Source: Massilia aurea (GTDB lineage: Bacteria; Pseudomonadota; Gammaproteobacteria; Burkholderiales; Burkholderiaceae_D). From it: a DNA stretch of 64,000 bases. Shown here piece after piece: positions 31,966-40,726 of this stretch. Every line of letters begins with the position of its first letter. Position 1 is the stretch's first letter. The stretch lies in assembly GCF_014200505.1 (NCBI RefSeq), contig NZ_JACHBX010000001.1, positions 930,001 through 994,000 on the forward strand, given 5' to 3'. The notes beneath the pieces were generated by a model, which did not search any database, was not told the DNA's origin, and saw only the letters and a list, made by a program, of their open reading frames with translations. The position numbers and the translations under genes are program-made.

Positions 31966-32435
31966 ACAAGCAGGTCTGGCGCATCGCCGTCGAGGCGCCT
32001 GCCTACAGCGCCAACGACTTGCGCGGAACCGGCGCGAAGATGACGGGCGGGCGCTGGAACAGCAAGGGTACGCCCATTGTCTATGCCGCTGACAGCATTG
32101 CGCTCGCGACCCTGGAAACCGTTCACTACCTGAGTAGCGGCGCTCTGCCTTTCAACCGCTATCTGGTGCGGATCGAGATTCCTGATACGGTGTGGGCCGT
32201 GCGCCAGATTCTTGATCCACTTCCAGGCGGATGGGACGCCGTTCCGGCCGGTATGGCCTCCAGGCAGGCTGGTGATGCTTGGATCGCATCAAGCGCCACG
32301 GCGCTGCTGTTGGTGCCCTCGGTGATCGTGCCTGACGAATATAACGTTCTGATCAATCCACAGCACGCTGATGCCGGTGCAATTGTGGCCACGACCTTGA
32401 GGCGGTGGAACTACGACCCGCGGTTTTTCCCGTGA
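31962..32435 (+). CDS. RES-domain toxin
   Basis: 157 residues from the TTG at 31962, which overlaps the antitoxin stop; the frame is open further upstream but only as antitoxin shadow. The RES pattern is clear: VWRIAVEAPAYSANDLRGTG, MTGGRWNSKGTPIVYAAD and ALATLETVHYL, and a late WNYDPRFFP. RES toxins studied elsewhere deplete NAD+ or modify essential enzymes (ParT, MbcT). The Arg of GRWN, the Tyr of IVYAA and the Glu of ATLE, in the positions of the known active site, are all kept, so the toxin looks functional. Confidence 0.9.
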   Translation: MNKQVWRIAVEAPAYSANDLRGTGAKMTGGRWNSKGTPIVYAADSIALATLETVHYLSSGALPFNRYLVRIEIPDTVWAVRQILDPLPGGWDAVPAGMASRQAGDAWIASSATALLLVPSVIVPDEYNVLINPQHADAGAIVATTLRRWNYDPRFFP

Positions 32436-32456
32436 CAAAACTGAGCGAGATCCACC

Positions 32457-32975
32457 ATGACCTTGTCCACGCTGCACATCCGTGACGCTGGCGCTGCCGA
32501 CGAGGCATTCTTCGCCAGCCTGTACCGGAGCACACGCGACGACTTGCTGGCGCTGCCGGCCGATCCTTCGGTGATCGATGGCCTGATCGCCATGCAGCAC
32601 CGGCTGCAAGTGGCTGGCTACCGCAACAGCTATCCACAGGCCGTGTATCAGGTGCTGGAACGGGATGGCGTGGCGGTGGGACGCCTGGTCACGGCCGCCG
32701 CCGATGGCGTAATTCGGGTGGTGGACATTGCCGTTTTACCCTCCGCACGCCGCACGGGTTTGGCTGTCGACGTCTTGCGCCGCCTGCAGGCGCAGGCGGC
32801 GGGGGCAAGGCATGCGGTGGCGCTGTCGGTGCGCCAGGATAATGTCGCCGCGCGCCATCTGTACGAGGCGCTGGGATTTGCCGTGGACAGCGAAGACACG
32901 ATGCGCCTCGAACTGCACTGGCGCGCGCAGACCGGCGTCCAGCCGCCGGCAGACAGCAGCTGGGCCGACACGTAG
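32457..32975 (+). CDS. GNAT-family N-acetyltransferase
   Basis: 172 residues. A central GNAT core: VVDIAVLPSARRTGLAVDVL, where RRTGLA takes the place of the acetyl-CoA loop R/Q-x-x-G-x-G/A, then VALSVRQDNVAARHLYEALGF. The acceptor is unknown. It follows the RES gene by 21 bp in the same direction and could be co-transcribed, though nothing shows a shared role. Confidence 0.88.
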   Translation: MTLSTLHIRDAGAADEAFFASLYRSTRDDLLALPADPSVIDGLIAMQHRLQVAGYRNSYPQAVYQVLERDGVAVGRLVTAAADGVIRVVDIAVLPSARRTGLAVDVLRRLQAQAAGARHAVALSVRQDNVAARHLYEALGFAVDSEDTMRLELHWRAQTGVQPPADSSWADT

Positions 32976-33001
32976 CGGGTGTGCTCAGTGCGGGCCTGCG
33001 C

Positions 33002-36000
33002 TCACACCACCCACAGGCCAGCACCTGCAAACTGGGCGTCGACCACGCCGTCCTGGTCCAGCCAGGTGGCGATCAGCTCGGCCCGCGTGTGGCTCGTCAG
33101 GTAGTTCTCCCAGCTGGCCTGGCCGCCTGCCGCACTGGCATTCAAGCCCGAGTTGTCGTACAGCGCCTGGACAAAGGCAGCATCGTTGATGCTGTCGTAA
33201 CGCAGTTTGAATTCGGTGCTGGCGATGAAGTCCTGCACCAGTTGCGCACCGTCGATGTCACGCCCGAGCCACCACTGGAAGCCGCCCAGGTCGCCGGCGC
33301 GATCCAGCACCGTCTGGTACAACAGGCCGAGTTGCTTTACTTTCGCCGGCCCGTCCTGCAGGAAGCCGAGGTCCAGCATGCCGTCGCTGAAGTTGCCCAT
33401 ATCGATGCCGCTCAGTTGGTCGAGAGTGCCGCTGGCCTTGTGCTCCACATTCAGGCGGCCATCCTCACCGATGATGAACTTGTAGTCAGCGGTCTTGCCA
33501 GCATAGACCCCGATATCGTCGCCGTCGTCGGCAATCCAGTCCGTCTCGCGCGCAACCGTGCCTGCGCCGATCAGGTAGCCGTCCGCCGTGTTCCAGGCAC
33601 GCTCGTGTTCGGCGCTGTGCGCGATCGCCACCAGCGCGTCGGCGCGGCTGATGGCCGGGGCGGTGGGGCTGCCGGCCAGCTGGCCGAGCCAGTAGGCGAG
33701 GCCCGCGCCATCGGGTGTGCGGCCGAAGGCATTGCCATAGACCGCTTCGATGAAGCCGGCGTCGGAGGAGGCGCTGCCGCTGGCGGCCAGCCATTCGGGC
33801 GATGCGAGGACGTGCGCGGCCATGGTGCCCAGCGGGACGCCGTCCTGCGCCCAGTAGGCCAGGCCGCCCAGGTCGGGGGCGCGGCCCAGGGCGGCGTGGT
33901 ACAGCAGCGAGATGGACGACAGCATCGGCTTGTCGGCGCCAAGAAACGCCAGTTCGGTGGCCGAGGCGTTCAATTCGGCCAATGTCAGCCGTTCTGTCTG
34001 GCCCGGTGCGAACAGTGCCGTCTCATGGCGCGCCGTCAGGGTGTCGTCGGCTTTGAGGTAGAACTCCCATGCGCCTTGCGTACTGCGCCCGCCCTGGAGC
34101 ACGTTGTTGCCGGCGCCGCCGGCGAGGCGGTCGTTGCCGATGCCGCCGACCAGGATGTCGTTACCGGAGCCGCCATCGAGCAGGTCGTCGCCGCCTGCGC
34201 TGCCGACGATGTCGTTGCCACCGCCGCCCAGGAGCACGTCGTCGTCGGCGCCCAGCAAGATGTTTTGGATGGCATCGTCGCCCGTTACAAAGTTGCGCCC
34301 GGCACCGCCGCGTACCGTGACGGCGCCGACGATGGCGGCGAAGTCGACGTTGTTCAGTTGCAGCGTGCTGCCCGCAGGCAGGCCGGTGGCGTCGATGACC
34401 AGGCCGATCGCGGTGGCGTTCTGGCCGCCGCCCACCGGCGTGGTCGAACTTCCGTTGATCAGGATGGTTGGCGGCGCGCTCAAGCCCGGTGCTGCGGACA
34501 ACACGATGGTCTCGCTCTGCAGCAGCGTGCCTGGCGCCAGGCTGTCGAGGAAGCCGGCACCGTTGCCGGTCATGCCTGACTGGGCGCTGGAACCGTCTTC
34601 AGTCTCGTTGTCGATGCGGCCGATCAGGTCGAGCAGGGCTTGCTGGCTGGTGAGCAGACTCGACGGCCCTTCGGCCCGCAGGCCGGTGCCGACCGGCAGG
34701 CTGACCATCAGTTCGGTACGTGGACCGGTGCCGGTGCCCAGGCCCAGCGGGATATCGGCCAGGTTGCCGTTCGGGGTGGCCGGATCGTCGCTGCGGGTGC
34801 CGGTAATGATGGGCACCGTCAGCGCCTGGCCGGCGAGTCCGGTGACTGGATCGACCGGCAGGATGTCCGTCTGCACCGCGACGCCGTCGATCGTGTCCGA
34901 TGCGGGCGGGTCGGCCGGCGGAATGACTGGTGGCGTGGTTTGCACCGCGTAGTTTGGCGAGGAAGCATTGCCCACGCCAGGATTGCCGGCCAGATCGGCC
35001 ACGTTGGCCAGACTGACCGCAACGACGTTGGATGCCGCGAGGATGTTGGCATCCGGCGTGAAGGTTGCGCGCCAGGTCATGCCAGCATCGAGCGTGGTGA
35101 ACGTGCCCAGGGCGCCGTTGGGCGCCGTGACTGCTGACGCGTCGAAGCCGCTGACGATCTCGTTGAAGGCAATCGTCAGTTGCGCCGTCTCGCCGGCGCG
35201 CAGGTCGACGTCCGAGAGCGTGACAGTCGCCGTTGGCGCCAGCGTGTCGACTCCGTAGTTGCCGCTGGTCGTGCTGCCGGTGCCGGCATTGCCGGCCAGG
35301 TCGCTCACGCCGGCGTAGTTCAGTGTCAGCGTATTGGTGGCATCGGTGACGTTGTCGAGCGGGGTCAGAACGGCGGTCCAGATATGGCCGCCGTCGGCCG
35401 ACATCAGGTTTGACAAGGCGCCGTTGGCGACCGTTACATCGGCTACGGTGAAGTCCTGCACGGCTTCGCTGAAGCGGAACGTGACGGTGGCCGTGTCGCC
35501 GGCCGCAAGCGCGGTGTCGGTCAGCTCGATGGCGCCCGACAGCGTCGGCGCCGTCTGGTCGACGGTGTAGTTCTGCCCGGCGCTGTAGCCGCCCGCGATG
35601 GGCTGGCCACTGCCGCCCTGGATGCCGGTGCCGCTGGCATTGAGGTCCAGGCGCAGCACGCCGTCGCCGGCGATGTTGTTGACGGTGACAGTCCAGTTCG
35701 CGCCGCTGCCGGAGACTGCACCGATATTGGCGGTGACGCCACCGCTCGCCACGAGCGTGAAGTCGCTTGCGTCGACGCCGGTAACGCTGTCCGAGAAGGT
35801 GACCGCATACACGACGCTGGTGGCGTTGGTCAGTTCGTTACCGACGCGCACGATGCCGGTGACGGCAGGCGCGAGGGCGTCGACCAGGATGCCGGCGGTT
35901 GCCCCGACGGCGTTGAGCGTGGTGGCCGCCGCGTTGCCAGCCGTGTCACGGATCGTGCCACCGTTGAACGACAGCGGCCCATTCATGGCGATACCGTCAG

Positions 36001-38626
36001 CGTCGGCGTTACCCGCAACGACCGTGTAGCGGAAGGTGAGGGCAGTGCCGCCCGAACCGCTCACGTAAGCGGCCTGCACCGTGCCGCCAGTGTCGAGCGT
36101 AAGCGGAAGCGACGGCGTGCCGTTGGTGGTGTCGACCGTGACCGCCTCATTGAAGTTGACGGTAAATTCCAGCGGATCGCCGGCGCCATAGGTGGCCGAC
36201 GCCGGCACCAAAACCGACGTGACGGAAGGGGACGTGTAGTCGAAGGTATAGCTCTGGCCACTCGTATAGCCGGGTGCGGCATTGCCGGCGCTGTCGGCAA
36301 TGCCGGTGCCTGCGTTCTTCAGATCCAGGCGCAGCGTGCCGTCGCCGCTGATGCTGTTGACAGTGACGGTATAGGACGTGCCGCTGCCGGTCACGCTGGC
36401 GATGGTGCCGGTCGCGGCGCCCGTGCCGGTCAGCTGGAAGTCGCCAGCGCCAACACCGGTGACGCTGCTGTCGAAGGTGACGGCGTACTGGACGCTGGTG
36501 GCATTGCTGGTCGCGGTACCGATGCGGTTGATCGAGGTCACAGCGGGCGCCAGCGTGTCGAAGGTCAGCGCTGGCGTGGCGCCGGCGCCGCCGCTGTTGC
36601 CGGCGGTGTCGGTCCAGGCCGCGCCGGCGACGCTGATGCTGGCCGCGCCGCTGTTTGTACTGGCGGTCGGCGTGAAAGTGGCAGTGCGGATCGCGCCGCT
36701 GCCCGAGATGGCGCTCATGGTGCCGCCGCTGACCTGCACGTCGCCAACGCTGCCATCCCAGGTAAACGTTGCGCCGGGATCTTCGCTGAAGGTGAACGTG
36801 ATGGTGGCTGTTTCACCGGCCTTGAGCGCCGCGCTGTTGCTGGTGATTGCCAGCGTGGGCGCGGTACGGTCCAGCGTGATGCCAAGGCCGGTGCTGCGCG
36901 CGCTGACCAGGCCGCCGCTGGCCGACGTGACCGTGGAATACACATTGTAGTTGCCGTCGGCCAGGCCAGCGACATTGATGCCGTTGACCGTCCAGACGCC
37001 ATTGTTGACCGTCGCCGTCCCCGTGGCGTCGGTGCCGGCGTCGTAGGTTGCATTGCTGTTGCTGTCGACGAACACCCGCACCGTGCTGCTGCTGTCGCCG
37101 GCGGCGCTGGTGCCGCTGAAGCTCAGCGTGCCGGCGTTGGTGATGTTGTCGCTCTGCGAGACGCCGGTGTCGACGGCGGCGTTGCCCGAGAGGTCGGGGG
37201 CGCCAGGCGTGGAGGGCGTGACGTTGACGGTGATGGTGCGGGTGGCCGTGGCGGCGCCGTCGCTGACCTGGATGGCGAAGGTGTCGTTGCCGGCGAAACC
37301 GGCGTTCGGCTGGTAGGTCAGGGTGCCACCCGGCATGATGCTGGCGCCGCCGCTCGCTTTCGTGCTGGGTGTAAAGACCAGCGTCCCGTTCGTGGGACCG
37401 CTGGTCTGGCTCCAGGTCAGCGTCTGGGCGCTGTCGGTATCGCTCACGCGCACCAGGCTGGAAAAATCGGTGGCGCCCGCATTGGTCGTCAGCGCCAGCG
37501 GGGTATTTGCGCCCACGAAGGATGGCGCGGTATTCGGGGGCGGCGCGGTGCTGATATTGGCCACGGTGATGCTGTTGAAGTTGAGGTTGGCCGGCTCATT
37601 GATCTGTGTATCGGGCCCGGTGGCGACGATTTTCCAGGTGATGGTGATCGATGCGACCGCATTGTCCGCAAACAAGGCCCCGCCGTTCAGGATGGAACTC
37701 GCCGAAAACACATTGGTATTGCCGGGAATATACGATCCACTCAGGACATGGCTGCCGTTGGTCTGGCCTCCAACATCCTTGGTGATGATCGACAACGCGC
37801 TGAAGCCCTGGAAATTTTCAAAGAACGAGAACGCCAGGTCCTTGAAGGTCAATGTGCTGACGCCCGCGCTGCCGCCGAACTTGATCGTGATGCTGCCGCT
37901 GGTATCGGGCGTGATCTGGTCGGCGGCGTACATGAGGGTGCCGTCGACAGCGATGCCGTTGCTGATATCGAATTTGTCGGAAAATCTGACGAAACCGGCG
38001 CCGCCCGAATTGAGCGGGCTGTCGGCGCCGCCAAAATCGTAGGTGCCGTCGGCCAGGCCGTTGACGGCCAGGATGCCGGAATAGCTGGCTAGCGAGAGCG
38101 TCGACAGCGGATTACCGGCAGCGATTGCACCGCTCGAACGCTCGAGGGTCCAGTTGCCGCCCAGCGCTGTGGCGCCGGTCAGATCGGTGGACGCGGCAAC
38201 ATCGGCGCCCGTGGCGCCCGCCAATGCATCGACGAATGCGGCGCCGTTCGTGCCTGCCCCTACCGAGCAGCCATACAGCAGGATGTCGGCGTCGGCATGC
38301 AGGGCCTGCCGGATCGTCGCGAGGTCATCGGCGTGGCCGGACAGGTTGTCGTGGCGCAGTTGCAGCGCGCCGAGCGATACAGCGCCTTCCTTGCCGTGCG
38401 ACACGATGTGGAGCGCGTCGATCCCGCTGCGGCCTTTCAGGACAGCCGCGATGCTGGCCAGGCCATCCAGCCCCGGATCCATCACATGCACCTCGGCGCC
38501 GGGCGGCAGGCCGTCCAGCAGCAACTGGTAGTCGGCGACGTCGGCGTCGACGAAGACGATGACCGTGGGGGCCAGCGCCGAAGTGGCGTGGGACGGGAAT
38601 GGCAAGAAAGCGTCTGGATGGTTCAT
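33002..38626 (-). CDS. Giant DUF4347/Ig-like/RTX/DUF4214 surface or secreted protein
   Basis: 1874 residues. Residues ~20-185 form a DUF4347 domain (VIVFVDADVADYQLLLDGLP, HIVSHGKEGAVSLG, ILLYGCSVG). A beta-rich region follows, then cadherin/Ig-like repeats (~380-1340), two of which begin LAPAVTSI or LAPAVTGI and share a YAVTF...SVTGV core, an RTX calcium-binding stretch (GGGGNDIVGSAGGDDLLDGG, ~1455-1515) and two DUF4214 blocks (YHAALGRAPDLGGLAYW; YQTVLDRAGDLGGFQWW). The absence of a Sec signal and the presence of RTX repeats point to type I secretion, although no exporter genes are nearby. Probably a large adhesin or matrix protein. It follows three tail-collar genes in the same direction. 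Confidence 0.85.
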   Translation of the reverse strand: MNHPDAFLPFPSHATSALAPTVIVFVDADVADYQLLLDGLPPGAEVHVMDPGLDGLASIAAVLKGRSGIDALHIVSHGKEGAVSLGALQLRHDNLSGHADDLATIRQALHADADILLYGCSVGAGTNGAAFVDALAGATGADVAASTDLTGATALGGNWTLERSSGAIAAGNPLSTLSLASYSGILAVNGLADGTYDFGGADSPLNSGGAGFVRFSDKFDISNGIAVDGTLMYAADQITPDTSGSITIKFGGSAGVSTLTFKDLAFSFFENFQGFSALSIITKDVGGQTNGSHVLSGSYIPGNTNVFSASSILNGGALFADNAVASITITWKIVATGPDTQINEPANLNFNSITVANISTAPPPNTAPSFVGANTPLALTTNAGATDFSSLVRVSDTDSAQTLTWSQTSGPTNGTLVFTPSTKASGGASIMPGGTLTYQPNAGFAGNDTFAIQVSDGAATATRTITVNVTPSTPGAPDLSGNAAVDTGVSQSDNITNAGTLSFSGTSAAGDSSSTVRVFVDSNSNATYDAGTDATGTATVNNGVWTVNGINVAGLADGNYNVYSTVTSASGGLVSARSTGLGITLDRTAPTLAITSNSAALKAGETATITFTFSEDPGATFTWDGSVGDVQVSGGTMSAISGSGAIRTATFTPTASTNSGAASISVAGAAWTDTAGNSGGAGATPALTFDTLAPAVTSINRIGTATSNATSVQYAVTFDSSVTGVGAGDFQLTGTGAATGTIASVTGSGTSYTVTVNSISGDGTLRLDLKNAGTGIADSAGNAAPGYTSGQSYTFDYTSPSVTSVLVPASATYGAGDPLEFTVNFNEAVTVDTTNGTPSLPLTLDTGGTVQAAYVSGSGGTALTFRYTVVAGNADADGIAMNGPLSFNGGTIRDTAGNAAATTLNAVGATAGILVDALAPAVTGIVRVGNELTNATSVVYAVTFSDSVTGVDASDFTLVASGGVTANIGAVSGSGANWTVTVNNIAGDGVLRLDLNASGTGIQGGSGQPIAGGYSAGQNYTVDQTAPTLSGAIELTDTALAAGDTATVTFRFSEAVQDFTVADVTVANGALSNLMSADGGHIWTAVLTPLDNVTDATNTLTLNYAGVSDLAGNAGTGSTTSGNYGVDTLAPTATVTLSDVDLRAGETAQLTIAFNEIVSGFDASAVTAPNGALGTFTTLDAGMTWRATFTPDANILAASNVVAVSLANVADLAGNPGVGNASSPNYAVQTTPPVIPPADPPASDTIDGVAVQTDILPVDPVTGLAGQALTVPIITGTRSDDPATPNGNLADIPLGLGTGTGPRTELMVSLPVGTGLRAEGPSSLLTSQQALLDLIGRIDNETEDGSSAQSGMTGNGAGFLDSLAPGTLLQSETIVLSAAPGLSAPPTILINGSSTTPVGGGQNATAIGLVIDATGLPAGSTLQLNNVDFAAIVGAVTVRGGAGRNFVTGDDAIQNILLGADDDVLLGGGGNDIVGSAGGDDLLDGGSGNDILVGGIGNDRLAGGAGNNVLQGGRSTQGAWEFYLKADDTLTARHETALFAPGQTERLTLAELNASATELAFLGADKPMLSSISLLYHAALGRAPDLGGLAYWAQDGVPLGTMAAHVLASPEWLAASGSASSDAGFIEAVYGNAFGRTPDGAGLAYWLGQLAGSPTAPAISRADALVAIAHSAEHERAWNTADGYLIGAGTVARETDWIADDGDDIGVYAGKTADYKFIIGEDGRLNVEHKASGTLDQLSGIDMGNFSDGMLDLGFLQDGPAKVKQLGLLYQTVLDRAGDLGGFQWWLGRDIDGAQLVQDFIASTEFKLRYDSINDAAFVQALYDNSGLNASAAGGQASWENYLTSHTRAELIATWLDQDGVVDAQFAGAGLWVV

Positions 38627-38692
38627 GGCGTGGGCATGAGAAACATCGAAGGAGAGGAGCCGCGGCCCGGATGCCGCCGGCCAATGCCGAGG

Positions 38693-39226
38693 CTACGGTC
38701 TCGGGGGATACACGCCCACCAGGGCGATGATGCATCGCACGGGCAGATATGGCTGCATATTGTTGTGGGCCTGGCCGCCGCCGGCAGCCGACAGCGCCAT
38801 TGGGTGCATGGTGACGTCGGGCTTGGGGGCAAACCCCCTGGTGTCCGTCGGGTTGCGGCCCGCCTTCGGCGTTTTGGTCCAGACGGCGCCGGTCGGATCG
38901 CTCAACGTTCCCTGATTGTCCAGCGCCTGTGGAACGTGGGTATGGGCTGGCATCTGGGCCGCGAGCAGCGTCACGGCCGCCTCGCCACCTTGCGTGCCCA
39001 ACGGCCTTGGCGTCAGGCCGGGCCCGTCGCCCTGGTGCATCGGCACGCGCCCGCTCAGGTTGGGCAGGGCGAACGTCGTGCTGCCATCACCGCCATACAC
39101 CGTCCCGATCACGCTGAACAGCACAGAGTTCTGCTGGATGGCCACCAGCTGGCCATTGCAGTCGGCCCAGCCGTCAGGCGCGTACGTGCCGCTGAACAGA
39201 CGTACTTCTCCGATGTAGGGATCCAT
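38693..39226 (-). CDS. Tail-collar domain protein (MdpB-like), paralogue 1
   Basis: 177 residues from the ATG at 39226 behind AAGGAG. Hallmarks of the phage tail-collar family: IGEVRLFSGTYAPDGWADCN, then VLFSVIGTVYGGDGSTTFAL and PNLSGRVPMHQG, ending NMQPYLPVRCIIALVGVYPP. Proteins of this kind occur in bacteria outside prophages as microcystin-dependent protein homologues with unknown function. Third of a tandem trio; 66 bp separate it from the giant surface protein. Confidence 0.88.
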   Translation of the reverse strand: MDPYIGEVRLFSGTYAPDGWADCNGQLVAIQQNSVLFSVIGTVYGGDGSTTFALPNLSGRVPMHQGDGPGLTPRPLGTQGGEAAVTLLAAQMPAHTHVPQALDNQGTLSDPTGAVWTKTPKAGRNPTDTRGFAPKPDVTMHPMALSAAGGGQAHNNMQPYLPVRCIIALVGVYPPRP

Positions 39227-39236
39227 GGATGTCTCC

Positions 39237-39734
39237 TTAAGGGCGCGGTGGGTAGATTCCCTGTATCGCGATGCAGAAACTGATCGTCAGGTAGGGCTGC
39301 ATATTGTCGTGTGCCTGCGAGCTGCCTGCCGAGCTCATGGCACGCGCGCCCATCGGAACGTCGGGCGCGCTCGCCGCATAGGTATCGACACTTTGAGGCC
39401 AGACATTGCCTTGCGGCGGGATCAGCGTCGCTGTCTCCCCGGATGCCTGTACCGCGTGGGCATGCATGGGCAGCTCGTTGACGGTGAGGGTATGGTTGGC
39501 CTCGCCGCCCGCCGCGCCCAGTGGATACGTCGGCGACAGGTGCAACGGAACCCGGCCGCGCAGATCAGGCAAGCCGAATGTGGTGACACCATTGCCGCCG
39601 TAGGCGATGCCGAGCAGCGAATAAAGCGCTTGATTCTGTTGGACCGGCAACATCTGGCCCTGACAGGCAAGCCAGCCACGGGGAATCAGGCCGAATGAAA
39701 ATGACCTGATTTCGCCCAGGAAGGGGTCAGCCAT
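39237..39734 (-). CDS. Tail-collar domain protein (MdpB-like), paralogue 2
   Basis: 165 residues from the ATG at 39734 with AGGAGA upstream. FLGEIRSFSFGLIPRGWLAC, ALYSLLGIAYGGNGVTTFGL and PDLRGRVPLHLS match the family; it ends MQPYLTISFCIAIQGIYPP. It is separated from paralogue 1 by 10 bp. The three copies differ greatly in the central loop, suggesting an old duplication or diversifying surface. Confidence 0.88.
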   Translation of the reverse strand: MADPFLGEIRSFSFGLIPRGWLACQGQMLPVQQNQALYSLLGIAYGGNGVTTFGLPDLRGRVPLHLSPTYPLGAAGGEANHTLTVNELPMHAHAVQASGETATLIPPQGNVWPQSVDTYAASAPDVPMGARAMSSAGSSQAHDNMQPYLTISFCIAIQGIYPPRP

Positions 39735-39764
39735 GAAGGATTCTCCTGTTGTGTGCTGTGACGA

Positions 39765-40280
39765 TCAGGCCTGGGACGGAAAAATTCCCTGGGTCGCAAT
39801 GATGAATGTCAGCGCCATGAATGGCATGAGGTTATCGTGGGACTGGTTACTGCCTGCGGAACTAACGGCGGCGGCGGACATTGCAACGAGAGGGGTGTCG
39901 GCGGCCGGTTTCTCGAATACCTGCTTCGCGGCCCATACATTGTTGGTGGGAAGCGGCTGATTTCCCGGTGCCGACTGGGCGGCGGGGAGATGGCCATGGG
40001 CCGGCATCTGCGAGGTCAGCAAGGTCACGCTTTCGGCGCCGCTTTTCTGGCCCAGCATGTAATTGCTTCCAGCACCATTGCCCACGCTGATTGGCACCCG
40101 GCCGCGCATGTCGGGTACCCCGAACGTGGTCATGCCGTCGCCGCCATAGGTCGTGCCGATCAAGGTGAACAGTACTTCGTTGTCGGTGATCGGCAACAGC
40201 TGGCCATTGCACAATGCCCACCCCTGGGGCGCATAGCCCCCGGCAAACATCCGGATCTCGCCCATATATTGATCGGACAT
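39765..40280 (-). CDS. Tail-collar domain protein (MdpB-like), paralogue 3
   Basis: 171 residues from the ATG at 40280 behind AAGGAGACAGG. MGEIRMFAGGYAPQGWALCN, VLFTLIGTTYGGDGMTTFGV and PDMRGRVPISVG are visible, with the end NLMPFMALTFIIATQGIFP. First gene of the leftward group of three collar genes and the giant surface protein, so the group's promoter should lie in the AT-rich gap upstream. Confidence 0.88.
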   Translation of the reverse strand: MSDQYMGEIRMFAGGYAPQGWALCNGQLLPITDNEVLFTLIGTTYGGDGMTTFGVPDMRGRVPISVGNGAGSNYMLGQKSGAESVTLLTSQMPAHGHLPAAQSAPGNQPLPTNNVWAAKQVFEKPAADTPLVAMSAAAVSSAGSNQSHDNLMPFMALTFIIATQGIFPSQA

Positions 40281-40726
40281 CCTGTCTCCTTGTGTGGAAA
40301 TGAAGTCGCAATACAAGAATGATTTGACGCAGCCTGTGGTGCGGCGGTTCCGGCTTTATTTCTGGAAAATTCTACAGGAAGGTCAGCGCATATTGCGCGT
40401 TGAATTTTAATTGTTGCGTCTGCGCCAAATTAATCGTGAACAGGACTTTGTTAATATTCCGCAAGCCCGACTTTTTAATTGATGGTATGTCCAAATAATA
40501 CTTTCGTTGAATGTTCAATATTTAAAATACTGATATTGATTGAGGGCAGAGTGCTCGGCAATTTGTTATTGACATGTATTGTCGACAATCGGATCTGCCA
40601 ATGGCACGGCGTTTCCGGGCATCGCGCGTCCCCGGATTGCAGGGCAGCGCGCAGCAGGATCGGCGCGACGCCGTTAAAATGCCGGATGCAGCAATTGTTG
40701 GTTCAACAGTTTTAGGGAGTCCTCGC
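40281..40726. other. AT-rich divergent intergenic region with a GntR-like palindrome
   Basis: 446 bp with no gene. It separates the leftward collar operon from the rightward oxidoreductase and is far richer in A/T than its flanks. At 40578-40589 there is a perfect 12-bp palindrome ATTGTCGACAAT, four bases after a TTGACA (40569-40574). TTGT..ACAA palindromes are bound by FadR-type GntR regulators, so this may be an operator; no matching -10 is obvious. Confidence 0.4.

Noticed and set aside
32981..34579. A 532-codon open frame opposite the RTX and DUF4214 parts of the giant protein
   Set aside because: The RTX and DUF4214 repeats are clear in the other strand; this frame has no pattern.
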